Counted from the stretch's first letter, positions 8,045 to 16,829 are shown. The stretch: 27,857 nucleotides of DNA from Desulfurococcales archaeon (GCA_015521095.1 WAOU01000099.1:1-27857), one strand, 5' to 3'. The notes: generated by a model not told the origin, from the letters alone. Numbers and translations are program-made.

Positions 8045-8377
8045 TTAATCTCCCTCCTTGCAAATAATCTCTCCTAGTAAGCGCCTGGTCTCTCCGAGGA
8101 TCTCCTTGTGGGCCATGCGCCCATCCTCTGTTATCGTATAGTATCTACGTAGCTTGCCAGAGGGGCCACGAGCCCAATAGCCTTTGATGAGGCCCTGCTT
8201 CTCCAACCGCTTTAAGACAGTATACACAGTGCTCTCGGCAGGGGCCTCGCCTAATCTCTCGCCTAGCTTAATCCTTATCCAGTACCCGTGGAGTGGGCCG
8301 TTCTCTACAAGTAGGTCTAATACTATTAGTGACATGAGGCCTTTCCTCACCCAGTCCAGTGTCTTCTTCCTAATCAT
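8045..8377 (-). CDS. PadR family transcriptional regulator
   Basis: DNA-binding winged-helix regulator of 110 aa. The N-terminus (LMSLIVLDLLVENGPLHGYWI) and the recognition region (AESTVYTVLKRLEKQGLIKG) followed by a YYTITEDG wing are diagnostic of PadR. The C-terminal helix (EILGETRRLLGEII) is short, as in PadR-s1 forms that dimerise through it. PadR proteins usually repress neighbouring membrane or detoxification genes. The ATG at 8377-8375 overlaps the CPBP stop as ATGA. Probably autoregulates this operon. Confidence 0.9.
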   Translation of the reverse strand: MIRKKTLDWVRKGLMSLIVLDLLVENGPLHGYWIRIKLGERLGEAPAESTVYTVLKRLEKQGLIKGYWARGPSGKLRRYYTITEDGRMAHKEILGETRRLLGEIICKEGD

Positions 8378-9252
8378 CTTCTTTCCCTGACCGTTAGATC
8401 TAGGATTATAGCGAGTATACTTGCTGATGCCGCTACGGATAATCCTGCTGGGGGAGTAATTAGCGCTGATCCTGCTATGAGGAGGGAGTATAGTCCAGCT
8501 ACAGCGTTGATTGTTCCGTGTGTGGCGGCGCTGGCTAGTGTGGATCCTGTCTTGACTCGTAGCAATACGAGTAGCTGGGTGAACGATATTGTTGTGAGCG
8601 TGAATACTATTAGAGCTACTAGGCCTCTTGCGGGGATTATGCAGGATTCTACTCCTGGTAGGCTATAATCGTATCCTGCTAGTACTAGTGGGGCATGCCA
8701 GAGCCCCCATATTATACCGATGACTATTGCTGAGTTTGCTATTCCTATTCTGGGAGAAAGCATGTTTAGTAGTAGTCCTCTCCAGCCTGCTTCTTCTCCT
8801 ACCGCTACAATCATGTTTATGGTGGATCCTGCAATTAGCCCTAGGACTAGCATCACCAGTATCAACGATGCTTTTGTGGCTGTGGACGTTATGTCTGCCA
8901 GGAAGCCGCAGGATGCTGGTTTCGAGCCAAACATTATGGAGAGCGCTAGTGCGATTGTGTATAGGGTGATGACGCTTAGCCCGGCTAGGAGGAGGCCTCG
9001 GAGACCTGGATTTATGAGGCGGAGCCGGATTCTCCATTCTGAGAGTTGGTTATTCAAGTATAGGACTGTTAGTGATGCTATTAGTGGTAGCATCATTCGT
9101 GCAACGGCTCCTATCATGAAAAGGACTTGGTCTATTGGATCTGTTGATTCTAGTAATGATAGGAGGAACGTGTAGTCTAGTATGTAGGCTGGAATAAAGG
9201 CTATTGCGAGGTATATTGTTATGTCTCGTGTTATGCTGTGGTGGCTCGTCAT
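8374..9252 (-). CDS. CPBP family intramembrane metalloprotease (CAAX/Abi-like)
   Basis: Polytopic membrane protein of 292 aa with about eight helices and the three CPBP motifs. Motif 1 is GEEAGWRGLLL (Glu153-Glu154, Arg158), motif 2 is IIWGLWHAPL (His186), and motif 3 is ATHGTINA (His245, Asn249). These residues form the catalytic site in Rce1-type proteases. In prokaryotes the family is linked to bacteriocin self-immunity, peptide processing and regulated proteolysis of membrane anti-regulators. ATG at 9252 has GAGGTAT four bases upstream. First gene of the PadR operon, divergent from the PH-like membrane protein. Confidence 0.9.
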   Translation of the reverse strand: MTSHHSITRDITIYLAIAFIPAYILDYTFLLSLLESTDPIDQVLFMIGAVARMMLPLIASLTVLYLNNQLSEWRIRLRLINPGLRGLLLAGLSVITLYTIALALSIMFGSKPASCGFLADITSTATKASLILVMLVLGLIAGSTINMIVAVGEEAGWRGLLLNMLSPRIGIANSAIVIGIIWGLWHAPLVLAGYDYSLPGVESCIIPARGLVALIVFTLTTISFTQLLVLLRVKTGSTLASAATHGTINAVAGLYSLLIAGSALITPPAGLSVAASASILAIILDLTVRERR

Positions 9253-9256
9253 AGTT

Positions 9257-9317
9257 ATACCTCAAGTCTTGTAGTATAACCCATGTATTAGATAATATCA
9301 AAGATGACATTTATAAC
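9257..9317. promoter_or_regulatory. Divergent promoter region with two TATA-like boxes
   Basis: Plus strand: CATTTATAAC at 9308-9317 is a good archaeal TATA box. It would place the start of transcription near 9340, just before a GAGAGGGAG Shine-Dalgarno at 9342-9350. Minus strand: GATATTATC at 9299-9291 would start transcription near 9267, just before the GAGGTAT Shine-Dalgarno of the CPBP gene at 9263-9257. The arrangement suits joint control by PadR, though no clear palindromic operator was seen. Confidence 0.45.
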
Positions 9318-9355
9318 TCTTCACCACCAACTAACATCAATGAGAGGGAGCACCT

Positions 9356-9934
9356 GTGACGGCATCTGCCACAATAAGTGGAGCAACCCTACTCAAAGCA
9401 GAGCTCCAAAGCCCACTCATCCTCACAGTACTCCTAATAATAATAGCATCTGGAGCACTCGCATATCTCTACTACACACGCAGAAAACCATACGATCCCA
9501 AAAAGAAACTCTCAATAATAGCAATAATCCTCACAATAATCCTAGTAATAGCAGTAAACATGATAATCATAAGGCCAGGAACAATCTACGGAGCAACACT
9601 AGAAGGAGAAAACCTCACAATAACATTCTACGGAACCGAAACCATAACAATCAACATATGCCAGGCAAACATATCACTAGTCCCAACAAGCAAAGCACTC
9701 GACATGCTCAAAATAAGAACCAATGGACTAGCAGACCCCACATCTGAAATATACATGGGATACTATAAGCTAGAAGACGGGAGAAAAGCCCAACTAATAA
9801 TATGGTCAAAAGACTCGAACCAAACACTAATCGTAGAATACGACGACCAGGTCGCAATGATAGGACTAAGAAACGTCACACAACTATACAACACAATACA
9901 AGACCTAGAAACACAGGCATGTACCACAAAATAA
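9356..9934 (+). CDS. Membrane protein with a possible bacterial PH-like domain
   Basis: 192-aa protein. Two helices (about 20-40, LILTVLLIIIASGALAYLYY, and 50-72, IIAIILTIILVIAVNMIII) are followed by a soluble beta-rich domain. The C-terminal half (YMGYYKLEDGRKAQLIIWS, then VEYDDQVAMIGL) resembles the bacterial PH domain of SunI-type immunity proteins, in which a short strand set follows a two-TM anchor; this match is by eye. Potential N-glycosylation sequons (NLT, NIS, NQT, NVT) suggest the domain faces outward. GTG at 9356 has GAGAGGGAG five bases upstream. The overlapping frame from 9304 is compositionally implausible (His/Asn/Thr rich). Confidence 0.7.
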   Translation: MTASATISGATLLKAELQSPLILTVLLIIIASGALAYLYYTRRKPYDPKKKLSIIAIILTIILVIAVNMIIIRPGTIYGATLEGENLTITFYGTETITINICQANISLVPTSKALDMLKIRTNGLADPTSEIYMGYYKLEDGRKAQLIIWSKDSNQTLIVEYDDQVAMIGLRNVTQLYNTIQDLETQACTTK

Positions 9935-10004
9935 TCTGTGGAGACTACCAGGGCAACAAAATATACATCATGTAATCTACTTAACAAGACCATGGACACC
10001 GCTA

Positions 10005-12089
10005 TCACTCAACGACCCTACTTGCCAATATATGACCAACTTCCTCCAACTTTCTTCTAATCTCGCTAATAGAAAGCCCGGTTATCCTCGAAACATCGAC
10101 AGGTCCCCTTCCCTGGATGAGACTAGCAGAGATAAGTAGCAGTGTTTCATCATCGAAGTCCAATCGACCTGTGAGAACCCTACATACAAGGATCTTATAC
10201 AATATGTCTTCTACCTGCTCGTATCCAACGTCACCCTCTAGGAATTTTCCAAGCCGATACTTTTCATACTCGTCAAGTCCTACTTCGGAGAAGCTACACG
10301 GCGTACCGACCTTGAGGAGTTCCCGTATCGTCTCGGCATAGATATCCCTGTACAGTGATCGAGCCGAGTAGAGTAATCTCCGTCTGAACAAGCAGTTCAA
10401 CAAGACAACTAGGTCGTCTGAAGATTTCCCAATAGACTTGATGACTGCTATGTTCTTCTCTCCTGTAACCTTATTGAATCTTGGACTCATATAGAACGGT
10501 AGGTACTCATTTGCAGTCCAGAATCTGAGGACATCGTTTCGTCCGAACACGACTGATATAAGGCTGATACCTCGTTGTCCCAGTTCCTTTTCTAATTTCC
10601 TTAGGAACAGGCTTCCGATTCCTCTCCGTTGAATCCTGGGATGCACTGCTATCCTTGAGATCCTAGCTATACTCTTGCTCTGATAGAATCTTAGAGGAAG
10701 AATTTTCTCCAGTATATCTACAGTCATTGAGGGACCTTCGTTTTCCTCTATGTTTTCATTTATTATCTCGGCGACACCTATGAGATCATTGTCAAGCCAT
10801 GCAGTGTATATAGCCCGGTGCGGGTCCTCTAGGATGAGGAGTAGGTGATCCGGCTGATTCCTATAATGAGCAATTAGGAGAAGTGAGTATATGCGTCTAA
10901 GCAACTCAGTATCATTTACGAGGACATTCCCTGAGATTTCTACTATACGCAGATTATCCATCTGTCTAGTTTCTTCAATCTTAATCACAGATTCTGGGAT
11001 CTTAAGCATAAAGGTGTCATATAGCCACTCCTCAAGAGGATCTCCGACCAGGTACCTCACGGGAGTCTCCATTTCATAGACTCGTATTGGGCTTGGTAGA
11101 ATCTTCTCCATGAACCTTGCTATGACGGTTCCTGACCCCTCGTATCCATGAATCGTAGTTGAGATAATTATCTTCTTAGCTCTCCAAGCTAGTCGTCTTA
11201 GCCTGGCTATACCCATTGAAGCGGCTTCATCTATAATTACGAGCTCTGCTTCTATCGGAGTACCGGGGGCATGGAAGCTTACCTTTAACCCGGATACCCT
11301 TAAATGCGTATTGTTTCCCTGTACTTTTAGACCTAGACTCTGTGCTCCTATTTTTATGGCTCGTTTTATTGTTTCTATTCCATATATGCTAGGGCTAACG
11401 ACGGACACGTTTATGGTTATCCGGTTATATGCCAACAGTGCAAGTGACAAGCCTAGGGTATAGCTCTTTCCACGTCCACGATCACCTTTCAGCATTAAGC
11501 TTCGTGACCGCTTATCCATGAGGAACCGGTATATCCTGCAAAGTGCCTCTCCCTGGTCTCTTGTCTTTATGAGTCTTCTTATCTCGCGTGGAAGCCTGCA
11601 TATCGGCTTCCTTGACCGAGTGGTTTCTGAGGGTTTTGATGATAATTCTATCCTATGAGAGAGAGTTCTCTTGTTGTTTATCCAGATGTGGAGCCGGGAC
11701 ATTGGAATCTTTTTCTTGAGGTATTGCTTGTATAGTCTTTTTCCTAGACCTGGTTCCCAGCTTTCCCAGTCTGGAGCTACTATTATCAGTGCTCCTCCTC
11801 GTCTAACAGTCTCGCCAACCGCTGCAACTATACTGGGTCTTAACAGTCCCGACGTAGCTATTATAGAATAAGAGTATTCTCCGCCCAGGACATCCGTGTA
11901 GCGTGCTGGTGATAGCTCACGTCGACACTTTCTTATCCTTAGAGACTTCTCTGCGACAAGAAGACAGTCTCGATCCAATAAATCCACAAGTGTTTCTAGG
12001 GTTTCGCGCGGTTCCTCGTCGGTTATTATGATGAGTCCCCTATAGCCTGTGCTCCTTGATATTGTCAGGAGGTTTTCTAGTTGCTCCAT
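10005..12089 (-). CDS. tmcA: tRNA(Met) cytidine acetyltransferase TmcA
   Basis: Acetylates cytidine in tRNA, and in hyperthermophilic archaea probably rRNA (ac4C), using acetyl-CoA and ATP. 694 aa, near the family length. Order: N-terminal RecD-like domain (1-160); helicase core with Walker A GDRGRGKS (202-209) and Walker B VIIDEAASM (284-292); GNAT domain (about 400-550) with the acetyl-CoA loop VHPRIQRRGIGSLF (482-495); and a C-terminal tRNA-binding region with a helix-turn-helix-like end. The ATG at 12089 has GGGAGAGG about ten bases before it. It lies 140 bases downstream of the acyl-CoA dehydrogenase stop, so probably has its own promoter. Confidence 0.96.
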   Translation of the reverse strand: MEQLENLLTISRSTGYRGLIIITDEEPRETLETLVDLLDRDCLLVAEKSLRIRKCRRELSPARYTDVLGGEYSYSIIATSGLLRPSIVAAVGETVRRGGALIIVAPDWESWEPGLGKRLYKQYLKKKIPMSRLHIWINNKRTLSHRIELSSKPSETTRSRKPICRLPREIRRLIKTRDQGEALCRIYRFLMDKRSRSLMLKGDRGRGKSYTLGLSLALLAYNRITINVSVVSPSIYGIETIKRAIKIGAQSLGLKVQGNNTHLRVSGLKVSFHAPGTPIEAELVIIDEAASMGIARLRRLAWRAKKIIISTTIHGYEGSGTVIARFMEKILPSPIRVYEMETPVRYLVGDPLEEWLYDTFMLKIPESVIKIEETRQMDNLRIVEISGNVLVNDTELLRRIYSLLLIAHYRNQPDHLLLILEDPHRAIYTAWLDNDLIGVAEIINENIEENEGPSMTVDILEKILPLRFYQSKSIARISRIAVHPRIQRRGIGSLFLRKLEKELGQRGISLISVVFGRNDVLRFWTANEYLPFYMSPRFNKVTGEKNIAVIKSIGKSSDDLVVLLNCLFRRRLLYSARSLYRDIYAETIRELLKVGTPCSFSEVGLDEYEKYRLGKFLEGDVGYEQVEDILYKILVCRVLTGRLDFDDETLLLISASLIQGRGPVDVSRITGLSISEIRRKLEEVGHILASRVVE

Positions 12090-12229
12090 CGTATCCTATC
12101 CTCTCCCGTTTCACTGTTTAGTGGTTGGCTTGGCTTTGGCTATTGTTGCCTGTTGTTCATAGGGGTTTATGAAATATGAGGCGAAGGAGGCCTGTACGAA
12201 GCCTATAATGGAGGGAAAATTGGAAGAGT

Positions 12230-13870
12230 CTAGAGTGGGAGGGCTCCCTGCATTGTTATTATTTCCTCGAGCACTGTTGTGCCGGGATCTGGCAATGGTT
12301 TCCTGGCGAGGAGGCTCTTCTGTATTAGGCTTGCCACATGATGGTATATTGGTTTTCTCAGTTTCTCTGCCATGTTCTCTAGTACTAGTATGGTGTATGC
12401 GTGGCCGAGGTCTTCTAACAGGTATTTTGCGTTGAACTCTACTTGCTCGGGCGTCATGCCCGCCATTCTTGACAGGGTTTCCTCTATGTAATTCAGCGCA
12501 GACTGTGCGGTTTCTTTACTGTATGATTCTTTGGCTAGTTCCTTGGCTTCCCTTAGCATGGGCTCGTGAGCCCTCTTCCGGTGTATAGCTTCAAGCATAT
12601 CTAATGCCTGTATGTTGCTCGTCCCCTCCCATATCGGTGTTATGAGTGCTTCCCGGTGCCATCTCTCAATCATGTACTCTGACAAAAAGCCCAGTCCTCC
12701 GAAGAGCTCCATTGCTAGCATTGTTACACGGGCGGCGTTCATTGCTGTAAGGTTCTTCGCTATATGGGTTACGAGCCTTGCATAGTGATAGTCTTGACTA
12801 TATGGAGGACGCTGATCGATGGATTTCTCGAAGAGGTCGACTGCCTTATGGGTTATCACTAGAGATTCCAATGTAAGGATCTCCATCTCGAGCAGGTCTC
12901 GTCGTACTAGGCGGTGTTCTATTATACGTTTTCCAAATGCCTTACGGTGTAGCGCGTAATGGTATGCTTCGAGATAGGCCTTCCTGCTTATTCCAACAGC
13001 GCCAGCACTGTTAGAGAGCCTTGATACCATGAGGTCTTCAAGCGTGTAATAGATCCCTTTATCAGGGTCTCCCACAAGGTATGCCTCGGAGTTTACTAGC
13101 TCCACCTCGCCCGTTGGTACAGCTACGGTACCACTCTTATCCTTGAGCCTCCTCACATAATAGTTCAGGGATCCATCCGTTCTAACGCGGGGAACCACGA
13201 ATAATGACAATCCCTTCGCGCCAGGCCTAGATCCAGGGATCCTAGCTGTTACAAGCGCTATATCCGCGATTCCTGCACCACTTGCAAAATACTTGTACCC
13301 GGTGAGCCACCATTTTCCATTCCTATACTCAGCTACTGTAGTATTGGCTCCTAGATCACTTCCACCCTGTATCTCGGTGAACCAAGTAGCACCTAGCATC
13401 AACGGCCTCTCTAATCCGGCCAAATTCTTATAATAGTCGCGGATCTCCTCCGGAGCATACTTCCATAATGCATACGCGGTCTGGATTGTTATCGTGAATA
13501 TACAAGCCAGACCGGGATCCCCCACAAGATTTATTCCAGCATAGTGTTCGTGCCAGCTACCGTCGCTGAACGGGGCCTTGTTCAACCCATATACAAGCAT
13601 TAGATCTTCTACAACGCGTCTTTCCATTGGGTCAAGCCATACAATATCGGCTCGATCACCGCGGAGATCCCACATTATGAGCTCTGGTCTGCCACGGCGG
13701 TCGACGTGATAAGCAAGTTCGTATACGACCTTACCAATGTATTCTCCTAGAGGTTCGAGGCTGGCGACTTTTCCCATATAGTATTTTAGAGTATCTTGTA
13801 GTGGCTTGTCAATAGAGAAATGGTTCAAATCGGAGATCATTGATAATTTTTCTGGTCCGGCCAGCGGCAC
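12230..13870 (-). CDS. Acyl-CoA dehydrogenase, AidB-like
   Basis: FAD-dependent dehydrogenase of 546 aa, matching the long AidB subgroup rather than the 380-aa fatty-acyl forms. The FAD/substrate block is ATWFTEIQGGSDLGANTT (about 161-178), close to the AidB pattern of [MT]-E-x-Q-GGSD. The C-terminal block TPIWEGTSNIQALDMLEAIH is the AidB/isovaleryl-type end that contacts FAD. AidB itself binds DNA in the bacterial alkylation response, but most archaeal relatives are probably catabolic, so I do not assign the symbol. The GTG at 13870 has GGTGATTT about five bases upstream. No other beta-oxidation genes adjoin. Confidence 0.9.
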   Translation of the reverse strand: MPLAGPEKLSMISDLNHFSIDKPLQDTLKYYMGKVASLEPLGEYIGKVVYELAYHVDRRGRPELIMWDLRGDRADIVWLDPMERRVVEDLMLVYGLNKAPFSDGSWHEHYAGINLVGDPGLACIFTITIQTAYALWKYAPEEIRDYYKNLAGLERPLMLGATWFTEIQGGSDLGANTTVAEYRNGKWWLTGYKYFASGAGIADIALVTARIPGSRPGAKGLSLFVVPRVRTDGSLNYYVRRLKDKSGTVAVPTGEVELVNSEAYLVGDPDKGIYYTLEDLMVSRLSNSAGAVGISRKAYLEAYHYALHRKAFGKRIIEHRLVRRDLLEMEILTLESLVITHKAVDLFEKSIDQRPPYSQDYHYARLVTHIAKNLTAMNAARVTMLAMELFGGLGFLSEYMIERWHREALITPIWEGTSNIQALDMLEAIHRKRAHEPMLREAKELAKESYSKETAQSALNYIEETLSRMAGMTPEQVEFNAKYLLEDLGHAYTILVLENMAEKLRKPIYHHVASLIQKSLLARKPLPDPGTTVLEEIITMQGALPL

Positions 13871-14002
13871 TAGAAATCACCATATAATCAGACCACATGA
13901 CTGGATTATTAAAATAAATACAAAAACGTGATATAGTGTAAAGATTGTGGGATAATATAAGCAAAGATAACCATCACATGTATTCATGTATTTATCCTTG
14001 TG

Positions 14003-14023
14003 ATCATAGTAGGCTCCTATGAT
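14003..14023. repeat. Short perfect inverted repeat in intergenic DNA
   Basis: Seven-base arms ATCATAG (14003-14009) and CTATGAT (14017-14023) flank a seven-base spacer. It lies about 65 bases beyond the end of the decayed DUF169 gene and about 130 bases upstream of the acyl-CoA dehydrogenase start. It could be an operator or part of a transcript end; nothing distinguishes these. Confidence 0.35.
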
Positions 14024-14087
14024 TAAGATGTTTTTTGAACTCGAGCTTATTGAAGAGGAAAGGTTTTGGAAGATAGGTTGTTATCCC

Positions 14088-14750
14088 TTAGTTCTGCTGT
14101 TCTTCTAATGACTCAGCTATTCGAGAGAATAACTCTACAGGTACGGCTACGGCATTTCATCGTCCATTCTCCAAGCAATAGTGTGATCGCCTAGATCTGG
14201 AAGTATTCTCACCAACCTATGCGTGAGATGTGCTTTCACAACACCACCACAACTACTCGCTTTTCCTACACACTCAATCTTTAATTGTTCTCCGGTGGTA
14301 TAGGCAATTGCAGTCGCAAGTTTGGATAGCTGTCCGGGAGTTAGATATACAAGTATCACATCGGGTTCCGCCACTTCCTCGGTTGATGGGAACACGGAGA
14401 CTCCCCTGTAACTCGGCATGCCTTTGGGTATACAGCTTGATCTAGTCGAGCACCTCTTTCCTTATCAGGAGCATATAGTCCTACTCAAATGCTATCGTCA
14501 AGAAAACGTTTTGGATGCTCTGATAGGCCTAGAACCACTTTGGCTCATGGACAAGCGAGATCCTCTATGCCGAGTAGCATGGACTATCTATAGTGGCGTG
14601 CTATTGCTTGGCAAAAGTCATTCTCTTTCTATAATCCCTGAACGGTCTAGATTCAGTAAAGAGGTATTGTCGGGGATTTTTGCCGAGAAACTTGATAACG
14701 ACCGGAAAGGTTCTTAGTCTGAGAATATTTCCATAGATCTCTATAATTAA
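14088..14750 (-). pseudogene. Decayed DUF169 family gene
   Basis: Translating the minus strand with frame switches recovers a nearly complete DUF169 protein. In order: ILRLRTFPVVIKFLGKNP, then ACP-containing SMLLGIEDLACP, AKVVLGLSEHPKRFLD, VGLYAPDKERGARLDQAVYP, MPSYRGVSVFP, PDVILVYLTPGQLSKLA, ASSCGGVVKAHL, ILPDLGDHTIAWRMDDEM and finally VAVPVELFSRIAESLEEQQN before TAA at 14090. At least three in-frame stops interrupt it (minus-strand TAG at 14584-14586, TGA at 14545-14547 and 14485-14487). About three frameshifts are needed, near 14613-14616 (a run of four A on the plus strand), 14420-14430 and 14145-14150. No start codon remains at the 5' end. The longest intact piece is 14147-14419. DUF169 function is unknown. 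Confidence 0.88.
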
Positions 14751-14952
14751 TTATCTATGTAGGTCCCCTTAAAGGACACTATCGGAAAGTTCACAGGTTT
14801 CCCACTTTTCATTCATAATATATTTTTCCATGTATCCTTTATCCTGTACCATATATACATGTTTAAACAGGAACATTCTTGCTAAAAGTTTATCGTTTAA
14901 TATCACCATAATTATTAAATATTATGACAATAGCAATATACGGGGATTTAGA

Positions 14953-15840
14953 ATGAGCCAGGTAAAACCAAATTTTCTGATATGTGGCACAATGAAAGGG
15001 GGAACGACATGGCTCTATAAACTAGTCGACATGCATCCACAAATATATACGCCTAGAAGCAAAATCAAGGAAATCCACTTCTTCGATATTAACTATAAAA
15101 AAGGCCTAGACTGGTACTTAAAATTCTTCGCTGAAGCAAAGTACAATAACTATAAAGCAATAGGAGAAAAGACTCCAAGCTATATGTACCTTGAAGAAAT
15201 ACCAGAAAGGATACATAGCATGTTCCCGGACATGAAATTGATTTTTATCCTGCGAAATCCAGTTGATAGAGCATACTCCCATTATTGGCATGCTGTTACA
15301 AAATGGGTAGTAGAATATCTACCATTCGAACAGGCCTTGGAGCTAGAAAAAGAAAGAATTAGCATAGATACTTGGCACAAGATACATTATTCATATTTAG
15401 ACAGAGGAAAATACATAGAACAACTAGAAAGGTTCGAAAAATACTTCTCAAAGGACCAAATGCTGGTAATAATACTAGAAGAACTTGTTAGGGACCCAGA
15501 AACAAATCTAAAAAGAGTGCTAGAGTTTCTCGAAGTCGAATCAGGCCAGAACATCCTAGAATATTACAAGAAAAGTGGTGCTCTTAAAGCACCAGTAAAT
15601 ACAGGAAAATCTCCTAGGTCTTATTTGCTAAATAAGGTTGGAATAAAAATAGCACAATTAGTGGGAATCAATAAGCCGCCGGGTTCTGCGATTCGCTACC
15701 TTTTAAAACGGATAAATATGAAAGAAGGCTATCCAGAAATGAAGCCGACAACTAGAGTTCGTCTTCTAAAATATTACTCAGAATACAACAAGCGTTTAGC
15801 CAAACACCTGGGAAAGGATCTTATAGAATGGAACAAGTAG
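14953..15840 (+). CDS. PAPS-dependent sulfotransferase
   Basis: Transfers sulfate from PAPS to a carbohydrate or other hydroxyl acceptor. The 5' phosphosulfate-binding loop is near the N-terminus (CGTMKGGTTWLYKLV, 11-25) and the 3'-phosphate motif is IFILRNPVDRAYSHYWH (about 97-113), both diagnostic. 295 aa from ATG 14953, a normal length. The longer reading from 14830 adds 41 residues of AT-rich upstream DNA and is rejected, because the PAPS loop should start near residue 10. A GGGGAT element precedes the ATG. The gene and its surroundings are more AT-rich than its neighbours, and it sits beside a decayed gene, which suits lateral gain. A role in sulfating surface glycans is an inference. 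Confidence 0.92.
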   Translation: MSQVKPNFLICGTMKGGTTWLYKLVDMHPQIYTPRSKIKEIHFFDINYKKGLDWYLKFFAEAKYNNYKAIGEKTPSYMYLEEIPERIHSMFPDMKLIFILRNPVDRAYSHYWHAVTKWVVEYLPFEQALELEKERISIDTWHKIHYSYLDRGKYIEQLERFEKYFSKDQMLVIILEELVRDPETNLKRVLEFLEVESGQNILEYYKKSGALKAPVNTGKSPRSYLLNKVGIKIAQLVGINKPPGSAIRYLLKRINMKEGYPEMKPTTRVRLLKYYSEYNKRLAKHLGKDLIEWNK

Positions 15841-15878
15841 TATATACTAAAACCAGTCTAGAAAGTAGCAAGATAAAG

Positions 15879-16829
15879 TTATCTATATTCCCTAAGATCA
15901 TTAATCAAGCGTAATAATTCATCGTATTCTTCATCGTCTAGTTCCGTAATCCTAGAAACTAGATATCTTAACTTCACATAATTAGTCTGAAGAGCCGTCT
16001 CTCTCATTATATACTGATACCTTGATAAAACGCGCATTATACTGGTACTAGTCAAACTGATAAAGCCTCCAAGTATCGCAATTCCGAAGAGCATTAGGAC
16101 TACCCCAATTATTTTTCCAAGTGATGTAACTGGGACGAGATCTCCGTAACCTACTGTAGTGACTGTTGCCAGGCTCCACCAGAAAGCGTCGCCAAGAGTC
16201 TTAATCTGGGCCTCTGGATTACGGGCCTCAGCAATGAATGCTAGTACGCTCGTGAAGGAGAGGCCAACAAGAAACACTATAAGGAGCTGTAGGATTCTGG
16301 CCTCTCTTATTATATCAACAACCATATGGAGATAAATGTTCCTCCTTCCCAGTACCTTGTACACCCTATAAACTCTGACTAACCTGAGTAATCTCAAAAA
16401 TGCTGCAAGCAATGGAATATTTACCATAGCGGTGAGATAAGCAGGCGTTAGGGCTAGTAATTCATACCAGTATTTATCTAGGAATATCCTCTTATCGGGG
16501 GACATCAGTAAGCGATATGAGAATTCAAGGCCGAGTACTATACATATGAGGAGATCCACTCTGTAAATGCTCTCTGCTTGAATACTTTCAGCGGGAAACG
16601 TATAGTCTGCTATGAGAATGACTACGCTTAAAACTATTAGGCTAACCATTACTGTTTCCTGGAAGACGGTATCTCCAAACAGTTCACGGCGTAGTTCCTC
16701 AGCCATTTTTCTGCTAAATTCCCATGATTCTATAACTTTTTCACGAGCTACATTCTGCATAGGCCTGCTTCTGCCTGCTATCTTATTTAGAATTTCTCTT
16801 ATTTTCTTAAAAAGAGAAAGCTCTGCCAT
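15879..16829 (-). CDS. Voltage-gated potassium channel, KvAP-like
   Basis: Six-TM channel subunit of 316 aa, presumably forming a tetramer. S1 about 59-77, S2 91-109, S3 119-137. S4 (144-163) has basic residues at every third position (R146, R149, R152, R155, K158). S5 179-199, pore helix and filter TTVGYGD (224-230), S6 240-260 with the glycine hinge GG254-255. The cytoplasmic tail is acidic and helical. The start is ATG 16829, with GGAGGCGA nine bases before it. The longer reading from GTG 16871 would translate that Shine-Dalgarno and has none of its own. The first 55 residues form a basic amphipathic cytoplasmic region. Confidence 0.94.
   Translation of the reverse strand: MAELSLFKKIREILNKIAGRSRPMQNVAREKVIESWEFSRKMAEELRRELFGDTVFQETVMVSLIVLSVVILIADYTFPAESIQAESIYRVDLLICIVLGLEFSYRLLMSPDKRIFLDKYWYELLALTPAYLTAMVNIPLLAAFLRLLRLVRVYRVYKVLGRRNIYLHMVVDIIREARILQLLIVFLVGLSFTSVLAFIAEARNPEAQIKTLGDAFWWSLATVTTVGYGDLVPVTSLGKIIGVVLMLFGIAILGGFISLTSTSIMRVLSRYQYIMRETALQTNYVKLRYLVSRITELDDEEYDELLRLINDLREYR

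Noticed and set aside
9304..9747. 147-aa plus-strand frame overlapping the PH-like membrane protein
   Set aside because: Extremely rich in His, Asn, Thr and Pro with no hydrophobic core; it is the shadow of the 9356-9934 gene.
12169..12435. 88-aa plus-strand frame between tmcA and the acyl-CoA dehydrogenase
   Set aside because: Mostly antisense to the dehydrogenase C-terminus, with Leu/Arg-rich shadow composition.
14418..14717. 99-aa plus-strand open frame opposite the DUF169 remnant
   Set aside because: The minus strand of the same DNA encodes recognisable DUF169 blocks; the plus-strand frame has no family signature and is antisense.
14830..14952. 41-residue N-terminal extension of the sulfotransferase
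   Set aside because: The PAPS loop normally starts about ten residues from the N-terminus, the extra DNA is AT-rich, and ATG 14953 fits better.
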